DNA of 64,000 nucleotides from Colwellia sp. MB02u-6 (GTDB lineage Bacteria > Pseudomonadota > Gammaproteobacteria > Enterobacterales > Alteromonadaceae), in contig NZ_JACGVG010000035.1 in NCBI RefSeq assembly GCF_014077095.1, positions 186,001-250,000 of the forward strand. The letters are read 5' to 3'. The notes beneath the pieces are model-generated. The model saw only the letters and a program-made list of their open reading frames with translations, was not told the origin of the DNA and searched no databases. Made by a program: the position numbers and the translations under genes. Of the stretch, positions 1 through 9,431 are shown one piece after another (the first letter of the stretch is position 1; every line of letters starts with the position of its first letter).

Positions 1-1176
1 GCGGCTATTACCCCAATTACTGACATTGAAAATATTAGCTTAGCAGCAAGCTTAGGTAGGGTTTTATCAACAGATATAACTAGCCCAATTAATGTGCCTC
101 CGCATAATAATTCCGCTATGGATGGTTATGCTTTCGCCCATGCGAGTTTGGCCAAGCAAGCATGCTTGAGTTTAGCTGGTCGCTCTATGGCTGGGCAGCC
201 TTTTGCAGGGGTTTGTGGTGCAGGTGAATGTATTCGTATTATGACGGGCGCTAAAATGCCTGCTGGTTGTGATAGCGTAGAAATGCAAGAAAATTGCCAA
301 GTAGTAGGCGAGAGCGTTAAATTTTTAGGGCAGAGTAAATTGGCTGACAATGTACGCTACGCCGGTGAAGATATTAAGCAAGACCAACTGGTTTTTACTC
401 AAGGTCGGCGTTTGTCTGCTATTGATATTGGTGTATTAGCTTCTCTTGGTATTAATGAATTAACTGTATTTCGCCAGCTTAATGTCGCGTTAATTGCCAC
501 AGGTGATGAGCTAAAAGCATTAGGCGAGCCTTTAGGCAGTGGTGATATTTTTGAAAGTAACAGTTACGCGCTAGCGGCAATGTTAAGTAACTTAAACGTT
601 AATGTCATTAATTTTGGCGTGATTGCTGATGATGAAAATGCGATAAGATCGGCATTTATTCAAGCGGATGCCCAAGCTGACGCCGTTATTTCCTCTGGTG
701 GTGTGTCGGTAGGTGACGCAGATTTTACTAAACTCGTGCTTGAACAAATTGGTGAAATTGCCTTTTGGAAAATAGCGATGAAACCCGGTAAACCCTTTGC
801 CTTTGGTAAATTGCCGAACAGTGTGTTTTTTGGCTTACCGGGGAACCCCGTTTCTGCCATGGTAACCGCGGATATTTTAGCCATGCCAGCGCTGATTAAA
901 TTACAAAATTGCCACTCAACACCGGCAATAACCTTAAAAGCAAAAACTATCACTGATTTAAAAAAGTCACCCGGGCGCATGGACTTTCAGCGCGGTTTAC
1001 TCTCTTATGACAACACAGGTGAGTTAATGGTTAATAGTACAGGCAGTCAAGGCTCTGGTATTTTAACCAGTATCTCGTCGGCCAATTGTTATATTGTCTT
1101 ACCGGCTGAGCAAGGTCGAGTACCGGCTGGAAACGTAGTCAATGTTCGCTTGTTTGAACGCTACTTTGCGTCATAA
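1..1176 (+). CDS. moeA: Molybdopterin molybdenumtransferase MoeA (5' truncated by window)
   Basis: MoeA inserts molybdate into adenylylated molybdopterin in the last step of molybdenum cofactor synthesis, in the cytoplasm. The frame is open from base 1, giving 391 visible residues against about 410 in E. coli, so only some 10-20 N-terminal residues are missing. A GTG at 94 is internal and should not be taken as the start. Visible motifs are NNSAMDGYAF (about residues 36-45; the family usually has DNSAMDGYA), the MoCF-binding stretch SSGGVSVGD (about 230-238) and GLPGNPVSAM (about 278-287), followed by the C-terminal MoeA domain IV. The next gene starts 42 bases downstream. Family call is secure; the true start lies outside the window. 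Confidence 0.95.
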   Translation, partial: AAITPITDIENISLAASLGRVLSTDITSPINVPPHNNSAMDGYAFAHASLAKQACLSLAGRSMAGQPFAGVCGAGECIRIMTGAKMPAGCDSVEMQENCQVVGESVKFLGQSKLADNVRYAGEDIKQDQLVFTQGRRLSAIDIGVLASLGINELTVFRQLNVALIATGDELKALGEPLGSGDIFESNSYALAAMLSNLNVNVINFGVIADDENAIRSAFIQADAQADAVISSGGVSVGDADFTKLVLEQIGEIAFWKIAMKPGKPFAFGKLPNSVFFGLPGNPVSAMVTADILAMPALIKLQNCHSTPAITLKAKTITDLKKSPGRMDFQRGLLSYDNTGELMVNSTGSQGSGILTSISSANCYIVLPAEQGRVPAGNVVNVRLFERYFAS

Positions 1177-1218
1177 TTTATACCAAGTAGCATTCAAAAA
1201 AACCTACAAGGGATAAAA

Positions 1219-1944
1219 GTGTCACAAACTATTTACTTTATTCCCGGTACTATGTGCGATCAGCATTTGTGGTCGCCTGTATGGCAGCTGCTACAAGAGC
1301 AATGTCATGAAGATCACCAATTAATCTCTTTGGTGATCCCCAATACCGGTTGTATGGATGAAGTGGTGAGTGCTTTGTCAGAAAAAATCGTTGAACATAA
1401 GGCGATATTAGTTGGTTTTTCATTAGGCGGTTATATTGCGAGTGCCATAGCGTTAAAGCTCGACAATAAAATTAAACACTTATTAATAGTATCTAATTTT
1501 CCAAAAAATTTACCAATAACAGAAATGAAACAGCGCAAACGTACTACTGATGGTATAAGTCAGCGCGGTTATTGTGGTATTCCAGATAAGCGTGTTGATG
1601 ACTTATTACACCCAGAAATTAAGCAAATTAATCGACAAGGTTATCAAGGTATAAAGCAAGTTATCGTAGCGATGGACCGCAAATTGGGTGTTGATGTCTT
1701 ATTGCATCAACTCAGAATTTCTATGCATAGGCCCAACTTATTACCTAGTTTAACTCGATTATCCTTACCTATTACTTTGCTAGTTGGTGATGCGGATAAC
1801 TTAGTTGATCTTGCTTCATTAAAGCAAGAACTGCGCGGTGTGAGTCATGTTGTGTTAAAAGAAATACCCCATACTGGCCACATGTTACCATTAGAATCAC
1901 CTCAAGCTTTGGCCACAATACTAATGCATTTGTTGGCTAGCTAA
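1219..1944 (+). CDS. Alpha/beta hydrolase
   Basis: A 241-residue alpha/beta-hydrolase-fold protein. It starts at GTG 1219 behind an AAGGGA ribosome site. The nucleophile elbow GFSLGG (about residues 66-71, Ser68) is followed by a VGDAD segment (about 191-195), which probably supplies the acid, and by PHTGHM (about 217-222), which supplies the histidine. Together these make a complete Ser-Asp-His triad. There is no signal peptide, so it is probably cytoplasmic. It lies 42 bases after moeA and may be co-transcribed with it. The substrate cannot be told from sequence; candidates are small esters or lactones. Confidence 0.8.
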   Translation: MSQTIYFIPGTMCDQHLWSPVWQLLQEQCHEDHQLISLVIPNTGCMDEVVSALSEKIVEHKAILVGFSLGGYIASAIALKLDNKIKHLLIVSNFPKNLPITEMKQRKRTTDGISQRGYCGIPDKRVDDLLHPEIKQINRQGYQGIKQVIVAMDRKLGVDVLLHQLRISMHRPNLLPSLTRLSLPITLLVGDADNLVDLASLKQELRGVSHVVLKEIPHTGHMLPLESPQALATILMHLLAS

Positions 1945-2057
1945 TGCTACTTTTTGTCAGCTGCCAAGTGGTTAATAATTTAATTGTCTAAAGCTGTGTT
2001 TGCCTGAGCGAAAGCGTGTAAAATAGCGACAATTATTTTTTACCTTAGGACTTTACG

Positions 2058-3443
2058 TTGAGCGACAGCAAATTTTCATCACTTAGCTTGCAACCGGCAC
2101 TTTTAGAAAACCTTTCATCAATGGGTTACCATGAGATGACAGAAATACAAGCGAAAAGCCTACCAGCTATTTTAGCGGGACAAGATGTTATTGCCCAAGG
2201 TAAAACTGGCTCTGGCAAAACAGCCGCATTTGGTCTTGGCCTTTTGAATAAACTACAAGTTAAAAAGTTTAGAATTCAAACCTTAGTACTTTGCCCGACA
2301 CGCGAATTAGCCGACCAAGTAGCGAAAGAAATTAGAAAGCTAGCAAGAGCAGTGCATAACATTAAAGTACTAACTTTATGTGGCGGTACACCGTTTGGCC
2401 CGCAAGTGGGTTCATTGGAACATGGCGCACATATTATTGTTGGCACGCCAGGGCGAATCGAAGATCATTTAGGCCGTGGTACCTTGTCATTAGAGCATGT
2501 TGATACCTTAGTTTTAGATGAAGCGGACCGTATGCTTGATATGGGTTTTCAAGCGGCTTTAGATAACATTGTGGCTAAGATGCCTCAGCAAAGACAAACC
2601 TTATTGTTCAGCGCTACGTTTGCGCAACAGATCCAAAAAATAGCCAATAGCTATTTGCAAACACCAGCCGTAATAAAGGTAGAATCAAGCCATGAAAGTA
2701 GCACTATTTCACAGCATTTTTATCAGGTAGAAAGTGATGAAGACCGCCTAATGGCGATTCGTTTACTGCTGTTAACTCATCAGCCTGAGTCGAGCGTAAT
2801 ATTTTGTAATACCAAAGTAGAAACGCAGAGTGTGGCTAATAAATTGGCTGCCTATGGTTTTGGTGTTGTCGCCCTACATGGTGATTTAGAGCAAAGAGAC
2901 CGAGATCAAACTTTAGTACGTTTTTCGAACAAAAGTGCCTCGATACTGGTTGCGACTGACGTTGCCGCTCGTGGTTTAGATATTGAAGCGCTTGATGCGG
3001 TATTTAATTATCATATTGCCCACGACAGTGAAGTTCATATTCACCGTATTGGTCGTACCGGTCGTGCAGGCAGCACGGGCTATGCCTTTTCTTTATTTAA
3101 TAAAAAAGACAGTTATAAAATTGGTTTATTAGAAGATTACTTAGAGCGCAGTATTGAAGGCGAAGAATTGCCCAGTAGTGAGGCCTTAGAGCGCAGTATA
3201 TTTACGCCAAAAATGACTACAATACAAATTGATGGTGGTAAAAAGCAAAAAGTGCGACCAGGCGATATCGTCGGTGCATTGACCGGTGAGAATGGCATAA
3301 CCTTTGAGCAAGTGGGTAAAATCCAACTAGGCGCAAATTGGGCATATGTCGCTGTAGATAAAATGGTGATTAGAAAAGCGTTAAATAAATTAACCCATGG
3401 TAAGTTAAAAGGCCGCACTTTTAGGGTTAAAGAATTAAAATAA
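2058..3443 (+). CDS. dbpA: DEAD-box ATP-dependent RNA helicase DbpA
   Basis: DbpA is the 23S-rRNA-specific helicase that acts late in large-subunit assembly and is stimulated by hairpin 92. The protein has 461 residues (E. coli 457) and starts at TTG 2058 behind TTAGGA. It shows, in order, a Q-motif region (about 6-30), Walker A GKTGSGKT (about 48-55), DEAD (about 154-157), SAT (about 185-187) and HRIGRTGR (about 329-336). The final 75 residues contain the DbpA RNA-binding domain (IDGGKKQKVRPGDIVGAL through KGRTF), which separates it from RhlE, SrmB and other DEAD helicases. An inverted repeat lies just downstream. The call is firm. Confidence 0.95.
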   Translation: MSDSKFSSLSLQPALLENLSSMGYHEMTEIQAKSLPAILAGQDVIAQGKTGSGKTAAFGLGLLNKLQVKKFRIQTLVLCPTRELADQVAKEIRKLARAVHNIKVLTLCGGTPFGPQVGSLEHGAHIIVGTPGRIEDHLGRGTLSLEHVDTLVLDEADRMLDMGFQAALDNIVAKMPQQRQTLLFSATFAQQIQKIANSYLQTPAVIKVESSHESSTISQHFYQVESDEDRLMAIRLLLLTHQPESSVIFCNTKVETQSVANKLAAYGFGVVALHGDLEQRDRDQTLVRFSNKSASILVATDVAARGLDIEALDAVFNYHIAHDSEVHIHRIGRTGRAGSTGYAFSLFNKKDSYKIGLLEDYLERSIEGEELPSSEALERSIFTPKMTTIQIDGGKKQKVRPGDIVGALTGENGITFEQVGKIQLGANWAYVAVDKMVIRKALNKLTHGKLKGRTFRVKELK

Positions 3444-3454
3444 GACTGTTCCCC

Positions 3455-3522
3455 TAGCATATCCAGGTGACTAACCAGGTACTCAGTGGCAAATTTGAGT
3501 ACCTGCGATGGTGACCATGCTA
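3455..3522 (+). repeat. Inverted repeat downstream of dbpA
   Basis: Arms CAGGTACTCA (3476-3485) and TGAGTACCTG (3496-3505) are perfectly complementary around a 10-base loop. Outer arms TAGCAT (3455-3460) and ATGCTA (3517-3522) extend the structure through an imperfect middle. No T-run follows, so it is not a typical intrinsic terminator. It could be an mRNA 3' processing hairpin. Confidence 0.5.
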
Positions 3523-4013
3523 TTATTATCAAAGCATAGTTCTTAGTGTTATCACTTAAAATCCACCTTGATTTTTCAATGATTGTTACAGCAATAACAT
3601 TTATATTAAAACCAATGTAACGCTCTAAACATACTGCAATTTCATTTGCGCCATGTTTCTCAGCAGAGTAATAATATCTCCCAAGGACTATTATTACTCA
3701 CGGGCCATCACTTACTAACCATTAGCCACTACTTTCATTGTAAGGGTTTTGATTAAGTTACTTTGAAAAATATGAGTTCATGCCGATTTACAGTGCTTAA
3801 CAAGGGCTATTTCAATGTACTTATCTATAACACTTTGCTGTTTATATTAAACAAAATGGGCAACGCAGATAAATTTTACGATACCAGGCTTTATCCCGGT
3901 TGACCTTGTTATAAATATTAACGCATAGTAAGGTCATATATTGTACGATAAGCACGATGAAAATAGTGCGGGTTAATAATAGCCTTTGGTAATTTAAAGT
4001 AATCAGGGTATGA
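3523..4013. other. Gene-free interval upstream of yebG
   Basis: No convincing reading frame is visible. It holds one 11-bp inverted repeat (GAGTAATAATA at 3666-3676 and TATTATTACTC at 3689-3699, 12-base loop). The rest is AT-rich without a recognisable gene or RNA. Confidence 0.5.
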
Positions 4014-4033
4014 TACTGTTAATATATACAGTT
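4014..4033 (+). promoter_or_regulatory. LexA (SOS) box upstream of yebG
   Basis: CTGTTAATATATACAG (4016-4031) has the CTG-N10-CAG form of the gammaproteobacterial LexA operator, with an AT-rich centre and flanking TA and TT. It lies about 100 bases before yebG, a known SOS gene in E. coli. The spacing to the start is longer than usual, so the transcript may have a long leader. Confidence 0.8.
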
Positions 4034-4131
4034 GTTGCTACTACTGTGGTGGTATATGCATAGTTTTATTGCATCATAGCAATGAGTCGAGTTTGGTAAA
4101 TAGTTAAATAATAGTTAATTAAGGGATAATA

Positions 4132-4536
4132 ATGGCAGTTGAAAGTCGATATGTCGTCATAAGAAAAGCTGTAGAGGTAGAAACATTCATGGATAAAAGA
4201 GCCGCAGATGAATACGACAAAATGCTTGATATTGCAGATGGTTTATCTGATATTTTTGAACAAGCACCTGTCGATCTTTCAGAAAGTATCCGTGAAGAAC
4301 TGAGTGTTTATTTAGCGCAAAACCGTGAAGATGTACTCGTTGCGTTACAGGCAAAAAAAGCTAAAGTTGTCAGTAAAAAATCCGCTGGCAGCAGTCAAAA
4401 AAAGACTAAAGACACAGTAGAGTTAGCTAATGATACTGTTGAAGCTGATAGTGTTAAACCCACAACTGAGCAAGTAAAAAAGTCTAAAGCAGCTAGTGTT
4501 AAAGCGAGTAGTAAAGCCAAATCTGACGCTGCTTAG
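4132..4536 (+). CDS. yebG: SOS-inducible YebG family protein
   Basis: The protein has 134 residues and starts at ATG 4132 behind AAGGGA. The N-terminal 75 residues match the YebG family: MAVESRYVVIRK at the start, a YDKMLD segment near residue 30, then a helix ending in VYLAQN. E. coli YebG is 96 residues and DNA-damage inducible, with an unclear biochemical role. This protein carries an extra C-terminal tail of about 55 residues rich in Lys, Ser, Ala and Thr, which looks disordered and possibly nucleic-acid binding (inference). The LexA box at 4014-4033 supports SOS control. It stands alone as a transcription unit. Confidence 0.9.
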   Translation: MAVESRYVVIRKAVEVETFMDKRAADEYDKMLDIADGLSDIFEQAPVDLSESIREELSVYLAQNREDVLVALQAKKAKVVSKKSAGSSQKKTKDTVELANDTVEADSVKPTTEQVKKSKAASVKASSKAKSDAA

Positions 4537-4686
4537 TACCTGCTTCAATACCAGTCGGTGTGAAAGCAACTTATGAATAACTTTGCTCCTCTGAGCTAAA
4601 GTTTAGTTCGTCATAATATGACAGTATTTTTTATCACAAGTTGACTAATCAAAGTATCACTTAACTTGATATTTTAGGATGGCGTT

Positions 4687-5415
4687 TTGGAATATCAACT
4701 GATACGTAGTTCGCGCCGAAAGACTATTGCGTTACAAGTCAGTAACGCAAAAGTTATTGTTAGAGCGCCAAGGTTTGTTAAAACAACTTATGTTGAGCAA
4801 ATTATACAAGCTAAATTGCCGTGGTTGCACCAAAAGGTCGCCGAGCAAAAAGAAAGTATAGTGCTGAGCCCTCATTTGACGCTGCAATTTTCTGATGAAG
4901 CACTAGGTAAGCACCCAAGCGTATATATTGATGGTTTGCCTCATAGCGTGCTTATTGATTTTGGTCAGAAAAACGTTATTCACAATAAGTTAGCACAAAG
5001 TTTAACCGTTGTGCTTAACCCTCGCTATAAACCCCACGCTCTAAACTCAGCTATGGTTAGCACAAAAATAAAATCACAAATCGAATGTTGGTTTAAAGCC
5101 TGTGTTGAAGACTATATTGAGCATAATCTTGTGATTTTTTCACAACAAATGTCGCTGCATGCCTCGTCATTTAAAGTGAGAAAATATAAAGCACGTTGGG
5201 GAAGTTGTAATAGCCGCGGCGAATTGAGTTTTAATTATTTATTGAAAATGTTGCCTACTTGGGTGATTGACTATGTCATTATTCATGAATTGTCTCATTT
5301 GGAGCACATGAATCACTCGACAAAATTTTGGCAATTAGTAGCCAAGCATTATCCAGAATATCAAAGTGCCAAGTGTTGGGTGCAAAAACACCAAGCCTAT
5401 CTACAGTGGTTCTAG
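4687..5415 (+). CDS. YgjP-like zinc metallopeptidase (DUF45/M48-type)
   Basis: A 242-residue protein starting at TTG 4687 behind AGGATGG. The zinc motif HELSH (residues 200-204) and the family signature WGSCNSRGELSFNY (about 175-188) place it in the YgjP/DUF45 family of minigluzincin-like metallopeptidases; length is typical. It has no signal peptide or membrane segment. E. coli YgjP has been linked to UTP pyrophosphatase activity, but the biological substrate of this protein cannot be inferred. It stands between yebG and the thr operon with intergenic gaps on both sides. Confidence 0.85.
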   Translation: MEYQLIRSSRRKTIALQVSNAKVIVRAPRFVKTTYVEQIIQAKLPWLHQKVAEQKESIVLSPHLTLQFSDEALGKHPSVYIDGLPHSVLIDFGQKNVIHNKLAQSLTVVLNPRYKPHALNSAMVSTKIKSQIECWFKACVEDYIEHNLVIFSQQMSLHASSFKVRKYKARWGSCNSRGELSFNYLLKMLPTWVIDYVIIHELSHLEHMNHSTKFWQLVAKHYPEYQSAKCWVQKHQAYLQWF

Positions 5416-5520
5416 TCACTTAAATACCGCACTGTCGGATCTTCGTTTAGTTGTATTGGCAAAAAATAAAATTATTTCTGAGGGTGTTTTTCTGTTTTTA
5501 CTGAGCAGGGAGAAATCACT

Positions 5521-5748
5521 TTGAGTGTAAATTATTACGTATTACCCCATTTAATTGTCAGTTTTTGTGTCACCAACAAAAGCAGTGTTGAAGACTTGAT
5601 GAGTCGTCTAAAATCACCTTTATTAAGCACAAAAATGTCAGTGTTAATCACAGGTGCTAAGTTAAAAACTGGGCTATTAGATGAATATTTTATAAAAATA
5701 TTCAATCCACCTCACTTTTATACATATATTAGTTTTTTTTATTCATAA
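5521..5748 (+). CDS. Doubtful small open reading frame upstream of the thr leader
   Basis: 75 codons starting at TTG 5521 with a good AGGGAG ribosome site at 5507-5512 (8-base spacing). I do not recognise the product. The C-terminus is Phe/Tyr-rich and AT-driven, and there are no motifs. The strong ribosome site is the only positive evidence. It may be a decayed gene or chance; the rest of 5416-5791 holds nothing else I can name. Confidence 0.25.
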   Translation: MSVNYYVLPHLIVSFCVTNKSSVEDLMSRLKSPLLSTKMSVLITGAKLKTGLLDEYFIKIFNPPHFYTYISFFYS

Positions 5749-5755
5749 AAATCAG

Positions 5756-5786
5756 TTGACAGAAAAATCCATATCAGGCATTTTAT
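5756..5786 (+). promoter_or_regulatory. Candidate thr operon promoter
   Basis: TTGACA (5756-5761) is a perfect -35 hexamer. The best -10 candidate is TTTTAT (5781-5786) with a long 19-base spacer. The implied start would fall very close to the leader ATG at 5792, leaving almost no untranslated leader, so the -10 assignment is weak. Confidence 0.35.
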
Positions 5787-5791
5787 ATCCT

Positions 5792-5863
5792 ATGAATATT
5801 TTACTTAGCCGAATTATTATTATTATCACTACCACCCTCACCGGAATGGTGGTCATCGGCTGA
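5792..5863 (+). CDS. thrL: thr operon leader peptide ThrL
   Basis: A 23-residue leader peptide that would sense charged tRNA-Ile and tRNA-Thr. It contains five consecutive Ile codons followed at once by three Thr codons, then Leu-Thr and a further Ile near the end. It is followed by an intrinsic terminator and then by thrA, the standard attenuation layout of the E. coli threonine operon. The ribosome site is poor (an AGG 13 bases before ATG). The peptide sequence differs from E. coli but the regulatory codon run and position make the call strong. Confidence 0.9.
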   Translation: MNILLSRIIIIITTTLTGMVVIG

Positions 5864-5887
5864 CGTGTAGAATTTGTCAATTTTATC

Positions 5888-5922
5888 AAGCCTGTGACCT
5901 ATAAAGTTACGGGCTTTTTTTG
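5888..5922 (+). terminator. thr attenuator (intrinsic terminator)
   Basis: Arms AAGCCTGTGAC (5888-5898) and GTTACGGGCTT (5906-5916) pair with two G-U wobbles around a 7-base loop and run into a T-tract. It sits between the leader peptide and thrA. Stalling at Ile or Thr codons upstream would be expected to favour an alternative pairing, such as ACCACC with GGTGGT inside the leader. Confidence 0.9.
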
Positions 5923-5943
5923 TTTTAGGATTTAGGAGTAAAA

Positions 5944-8400
5944 ATGCGTGTATTAAAATTTGGTGGTTCCTCTTTGGCTTCAGCTCAGCGATTTATTGAA
6001 GTGGCAAATATCATCAAAAATAAAAGTAAGTCTTCTAGTCTTGCTATTGTTGTCTCTGCGCCTCAGGGCGTTACTAATCATCTGGTAGCGATGGCAGAGA
6101 ATATTGCCAATGAAGAAAAGTTGCAAAGTGACTTACTGCATTTTAAACACGCAATTGAAAATATTATTAACGACTTATCAGCAACATTGCCCGATTTTTG
6201 CCAGCAACATAGCGAACAAGTACTAGCAACTTGGGAGCACCAGTTAAGTCGATATTTGCATGGTGCAACATTACTGTCATTTTGTCCTGAACATATACGT
6301 GCGCGTATTATCAGTATTGGTGAGCGCTTAAGTGTAGCCTTGTTGCAATCGGTACTGTCAGTTGATGCCATTGAAGTCAGTATTATTGAACCCGAAAAAT
6401 TTTTACGCACTAATGATGTAGCTATGAATGCAGTGGCTGACTTGGTGTTATGTAAAGAAAAGTTTCAACATGTATATAACGAACTGAATACCATTGCGCT
6501 CATGCCTGGTTTTATTGGTGTTGACAGCCTTGGCAATATAACGACCTTAGGCCGCAATGGCTCAGACTATTCTGCAGCAGTATTAGCGGTTTGTAGTGAC
6601 GCCGAGTATTGCGAAATTTGGACTGATGTTGATGGCGTTTATAATGCGGATCCTCGCTTAATCAAAGAAGCGCAATTATTAGATTATTTATCCTACCAAG
6701 AAGCGATGGAGCTATCTTATTTTGGCGCCAGTGTTTTACACCCTAAAACTATTGGACCGATTGCCCAGTACCATATCCCTTGTTTAATTAAAAATACCGG
6801 TAATCCTGACGCGCCAGGCACCTTAATAGCTAATGAAAATGATCAGCAAAAGCGGGTTAAAGCGATTTCAAACCTAGATGATTTAACCATGGTGAATGTT
6901 TCTGGCCCAGGTATGAAAGGCATGGTAGGTATGGCAAGCCGAGTTTTTGCTACTATGAGTCGTGAAAATGTTTCTTTAATTTTAATTAGTCAATCTTCAA
7001 GCGAATATTGTATTAGTTTTTGTATTTACTCGTCTGATGCCGGTAAAGCAGAGCGCAGTCTACAAGAAGAATTTGAATTGGAATTGTTAAACGGTTTACT
7101 AGAGCCGTTATCATTAACCCCTGAAATGTCAATTGTCTCGTTAGTTGGCGATGGTATGAATCATCAACAAGGTGTGGCGGCAAAATTTTTCGCTTCATTG
7201 GCACAAGCTAGAGTCAATGTGGTTGCGATTGCGCAAGACTCATCAGAGCGGAGTATTTCTGTTGTTATCGAAAGTAGAAAGTGCACTGATGCCATGAAAG
7301 TGAGTCATCAAAACTTTTTCTCACACAAAAAATCTATTGATGTATTTTTAGTAGGCAGTGGTGTGGTAGGTAGTGAGTTACTCGCTCAAATAGCGCGCCA
7401 ACAGGCAAAATTGAAAACAGACAATATTTCACTAAACGTCTATGGTTTGGCTAATAGTAAAGGCATGGTATTTAATAGTGAAGGTATCGATGCGGCAAAT
7501 TGGCAGGAAAGCTTAAGTCAACAACCTGTGACGGTGAATGTCGAAAACATTAAAAACTTTGTGCGTCAAAATCATTTAATTAACCCAGTATTAGTTGATT
7601 GTACATCTAATGAAACACTCGCGTTGCAATATGTGGATTATTTAGAAGCGGGCTTTAATGTGGTAACGCCCAATAAGAAAGCCAACACCGACTCTTGGCA
7701 GTATTATCAAGCACTACGAACAGCAGCACAAAAAACCAACCGTCGATTTTTATATGAAACAACCGTTGGTGCAGGTTTACCTGTGATTGATACCTTACAA
7801 AACTTACTGAAAGCCGGTGATGAACTGGTGCGGTTTGAGGGGGTACTATCAGGATCTTTATCCTATATATTTGGTAAACTTGATGAGGGCATGACCTTAT
7901 CTCAAGCAACAAATTTAGCCAAAGAACAAGGTTTTACTGAACCTGATCCGCGTGATGACCTGAGCGGTATGGACGTAGCGCGTAAACTGCTCATTATGGC
8001 TAGAGAAGCGGGAATGGCGTTAGAACTAGATGACATTGAAATAGAGCCAGTGTTGGCTAACACATTTGACGCTAGTGGCGACGTGGCCACCTTTATGAGT
8101 AATTTACCCACCTTAGATCAGGCCTTTGCTGAGCGAATTAATGTCGCAAAAGCTGATGGCAAAGTGCTTAGGTACATTGGTAATATCGTTGAAGGGAAAT
8201 GTCAGGTGACTATCGAAGCTGTTGGTAAAGAACATCCTTTATATAGTGTTAAAGATGGCGAAAACGCTTTAGCGATTCATAGTCGCTATTATCAACCATT
8301 ACCTTTCGTTTTACGGGGTTATGGTGCTGGCGCTGCGGTAACCGCTGCCGGTGTCTTTGGTGATTTATTAAGAACATTAGCATGGGAGCAACAACACTAA
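5944..8400 (+). CDS. thrA: Bifunctional aspartokinase I / homoserine dehydrogenase I
   Basis: ThrA phosphorylates aspartate and reduces aspartate semialdehyde to homoserine, the first and third steps to threonine. It has 818 residues (E. coli 820). The order is aspartokinase (KFGGSS at 5-10; about 1-290), regulatory ACT repeats (about 310-460), then the homoserine dehydrogenase Rossmann start [12 protein letters not shown] (about 467-478) and the catalytic region with [13 protein letters not shown]. The ATG has a TAGGAG ribosome site. The gene is controlled by the attenuator immediately upstream. Its stop overlaps the thrB start as TAATG. Confidence 0.97.
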   Translation: MRVLKFGGSSLASAQRFIEVANIIKNKSKSSSLAIVVSAPQGVTNHLVAMAENIANEEKLQSDLLHFKHAIENIINDLSATLPDFCQQHSEQVLATWEHQLSRYLHGATLLSFCPEHIRARIISIGERLSVALLQSVLSVDAIEVSIIEPEKFLRTNDVAMNAVADLVLCKEKFQHVYNELNTIALMPGFIGVDSLGNITTLGRNGSDYSAAVLAVCSDAEYCEIWTDVDGVYNADPRLIKEAQLLDYLSYQEAMELSYFGASVLHPKTIGPIAQYHIPCLIKNTGNPDAPGTLIANENDQQKRVKAISNLDDLTMVNVSGPGMKGMVGMASRVFATMSRENVSLILISQSSSEYCISFCIYSSDAGKAERSLQEEFELELLNGLLEPLSLTPEMSIVSLVGDGMNHQQGVAAKFFASLAQARVNVVAIAQDSSERSISVVIESRKCTDAMKVSHQNFFSHKKSIDVFLVGSGVVGSELLAQIARQQAKLKTDNISLNVYGLANSKGMVFNSEGIDAANWQESLSQQPVTVNVENIKNFVRQNHLINPVLVDCTSNETLALQYVDYLEAGFNVVTPNKKANTDSWQYYQALRTAAQKTNRRFLYETTVGAGLPVIDTLQNLLKAGDELVRFEGVLSGSLSYIFGKLDEGMTLSQATNLAKEQGFTEPDPRDDLSGMDVARKLLIMAREAGMALELDDIEIEPVLANTFDASGDVATFMSNLPTLDQAFAERINVAKADGKVLRYIGNIVEGKCQVTIEAVGKEHPLYSVKDGENALAIHSRYYQPLPFVLRGYGAGAAVTAAGVFGDLLRTLAWEQQH

Positions 8401-9374
8401 TGAGCGTTTCAGTATTTGCACCGGCTTCAATTGGTAATGTTAATGTTGGTTTTGATGTTTTAGGCTTAGCGGTTAAACCCCTTGATGGCACATTATTGGG
8501 TGATGTGGTGACAGTTAGCCATAGTAATGATGGCGATCAATTAGCGGTTACTGGTGATTTTGCACATAAGTTACCCAGTGATGTTAAGCTAAATATTGTT
8601 TGGCAGTGTTTACTCTTGTTTAATAAAGAATTATTCGCCAGTAAACAAGCTAGTGTTGAAGTAAAAATAAGCTTAGATAAACGCATGCCGGTGGGCAGCG
8701 GATTAGGCTCTAGCGCCTGTTCAGTGGTGGCAGCCATTGCCGGCTTAAATGCTTTTTATAAAAAGTACCATCAGTTTAGCTTTTCAAAGCAAGCGCTGTT
8801 AAAAATGATGGGAAAGATGGAAGCACAAATTAGTGGTAGTCTTCACTACGACAATGTTGCACCATGTTTTTTAGGCGGTATGCAGCTAATGGTGCCCGAC
8901 CACGATATCATTGCCCGTAATTTACCGCCACTTCAAGATTGTTATTTTGTGATGGCATATCCAGGCATTGAAATATCAACCAAAGTGGCAAGAGATATAT
9001 TACCAAACACTTATTCTCGTGCTGACTTGATCAGTTTTGGGCAGAATTTAGCGACATTTGTTGATGCTTGTCATCGCGGTGATAAAGCGCAATCCTTTGC
9101 CGTATTAACTGATGTGGTTGCTGAACCTTATCGAAAATCAATTTTACCTGGCTACAGTGAAGCGGCAAGTTATTTAACACAACAGGGCTGTTTGACTGTT
9201 GGCATTTCTGGCTCAGGCCCAACGCTTTTTTGTGTCACAGACGATCTAGCAAAAGCGACAGAATTTGCTACTTGGTTAAACGACAATTATTTACAAACAT
9301 CAGCTACTGGCAACAGTGAAGGATTTGTGCATATTTGCCAAGCTGATACTCAAGGTGCAGTGACTTTACCCTAA
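8400..9374 (+). CDS. thrB: Homoserine kinase
   Basis: ThrB converts homoserine to O-phosphohomoserine. I place the start at ATG 8400, overlapping the thrA stop by one base (TAATG). This gives 324 residues beginning [19 protein letters not shown], which aligns with other ThrB N-termini. An in-frame ATG at 8382 would lie inside thrA. The GHMP-kinase ATP loop PVGSGLGSSACS is at about residues 97-108, and a late SGSGPTLF motif is present. Translational coupling with thrA is expected. Confidence 0.96.
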   Translation: MSVSVFAPASIGNVNVGFDVLGLAVKPLDGTLLGDVVTVSHSNDGDQLAVTGDFAHKLPSDVKLNIVWQCLLLFNKELFASKQASVEVKISLDKRMPVGSGLGSSACSVVAAIAGLNAFYKKYHQFSFSKQALLKMMGKMEAQISGSLHYDNVAPCFLGGMQLMVPDHDIIARNLPPLQDCYFVMAYPGIEISTKVARDILPNTYSRADLISFGQNLATFVDACHRGDKAQSFAVLTDVVAEPYRKSILPGYSEAASYLTQQGCLTVGISGSGPTLFCVTDDLAKATEFATWLNDNYLQTSATGNSEGFVHICQADTQGAVTLP

Positions 9375-9431
9375 AAGCAATGCTATCTGTTGCTTTAAAC
9401 CTCGAGATTAAACCCTATATAGGAATTGAGT

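Noticed and set aside
3137-3532. 131-codon minus-strand reading frame
   Set aside because: Mostly antisense to the end of dbpA, whose family and frame are certain.
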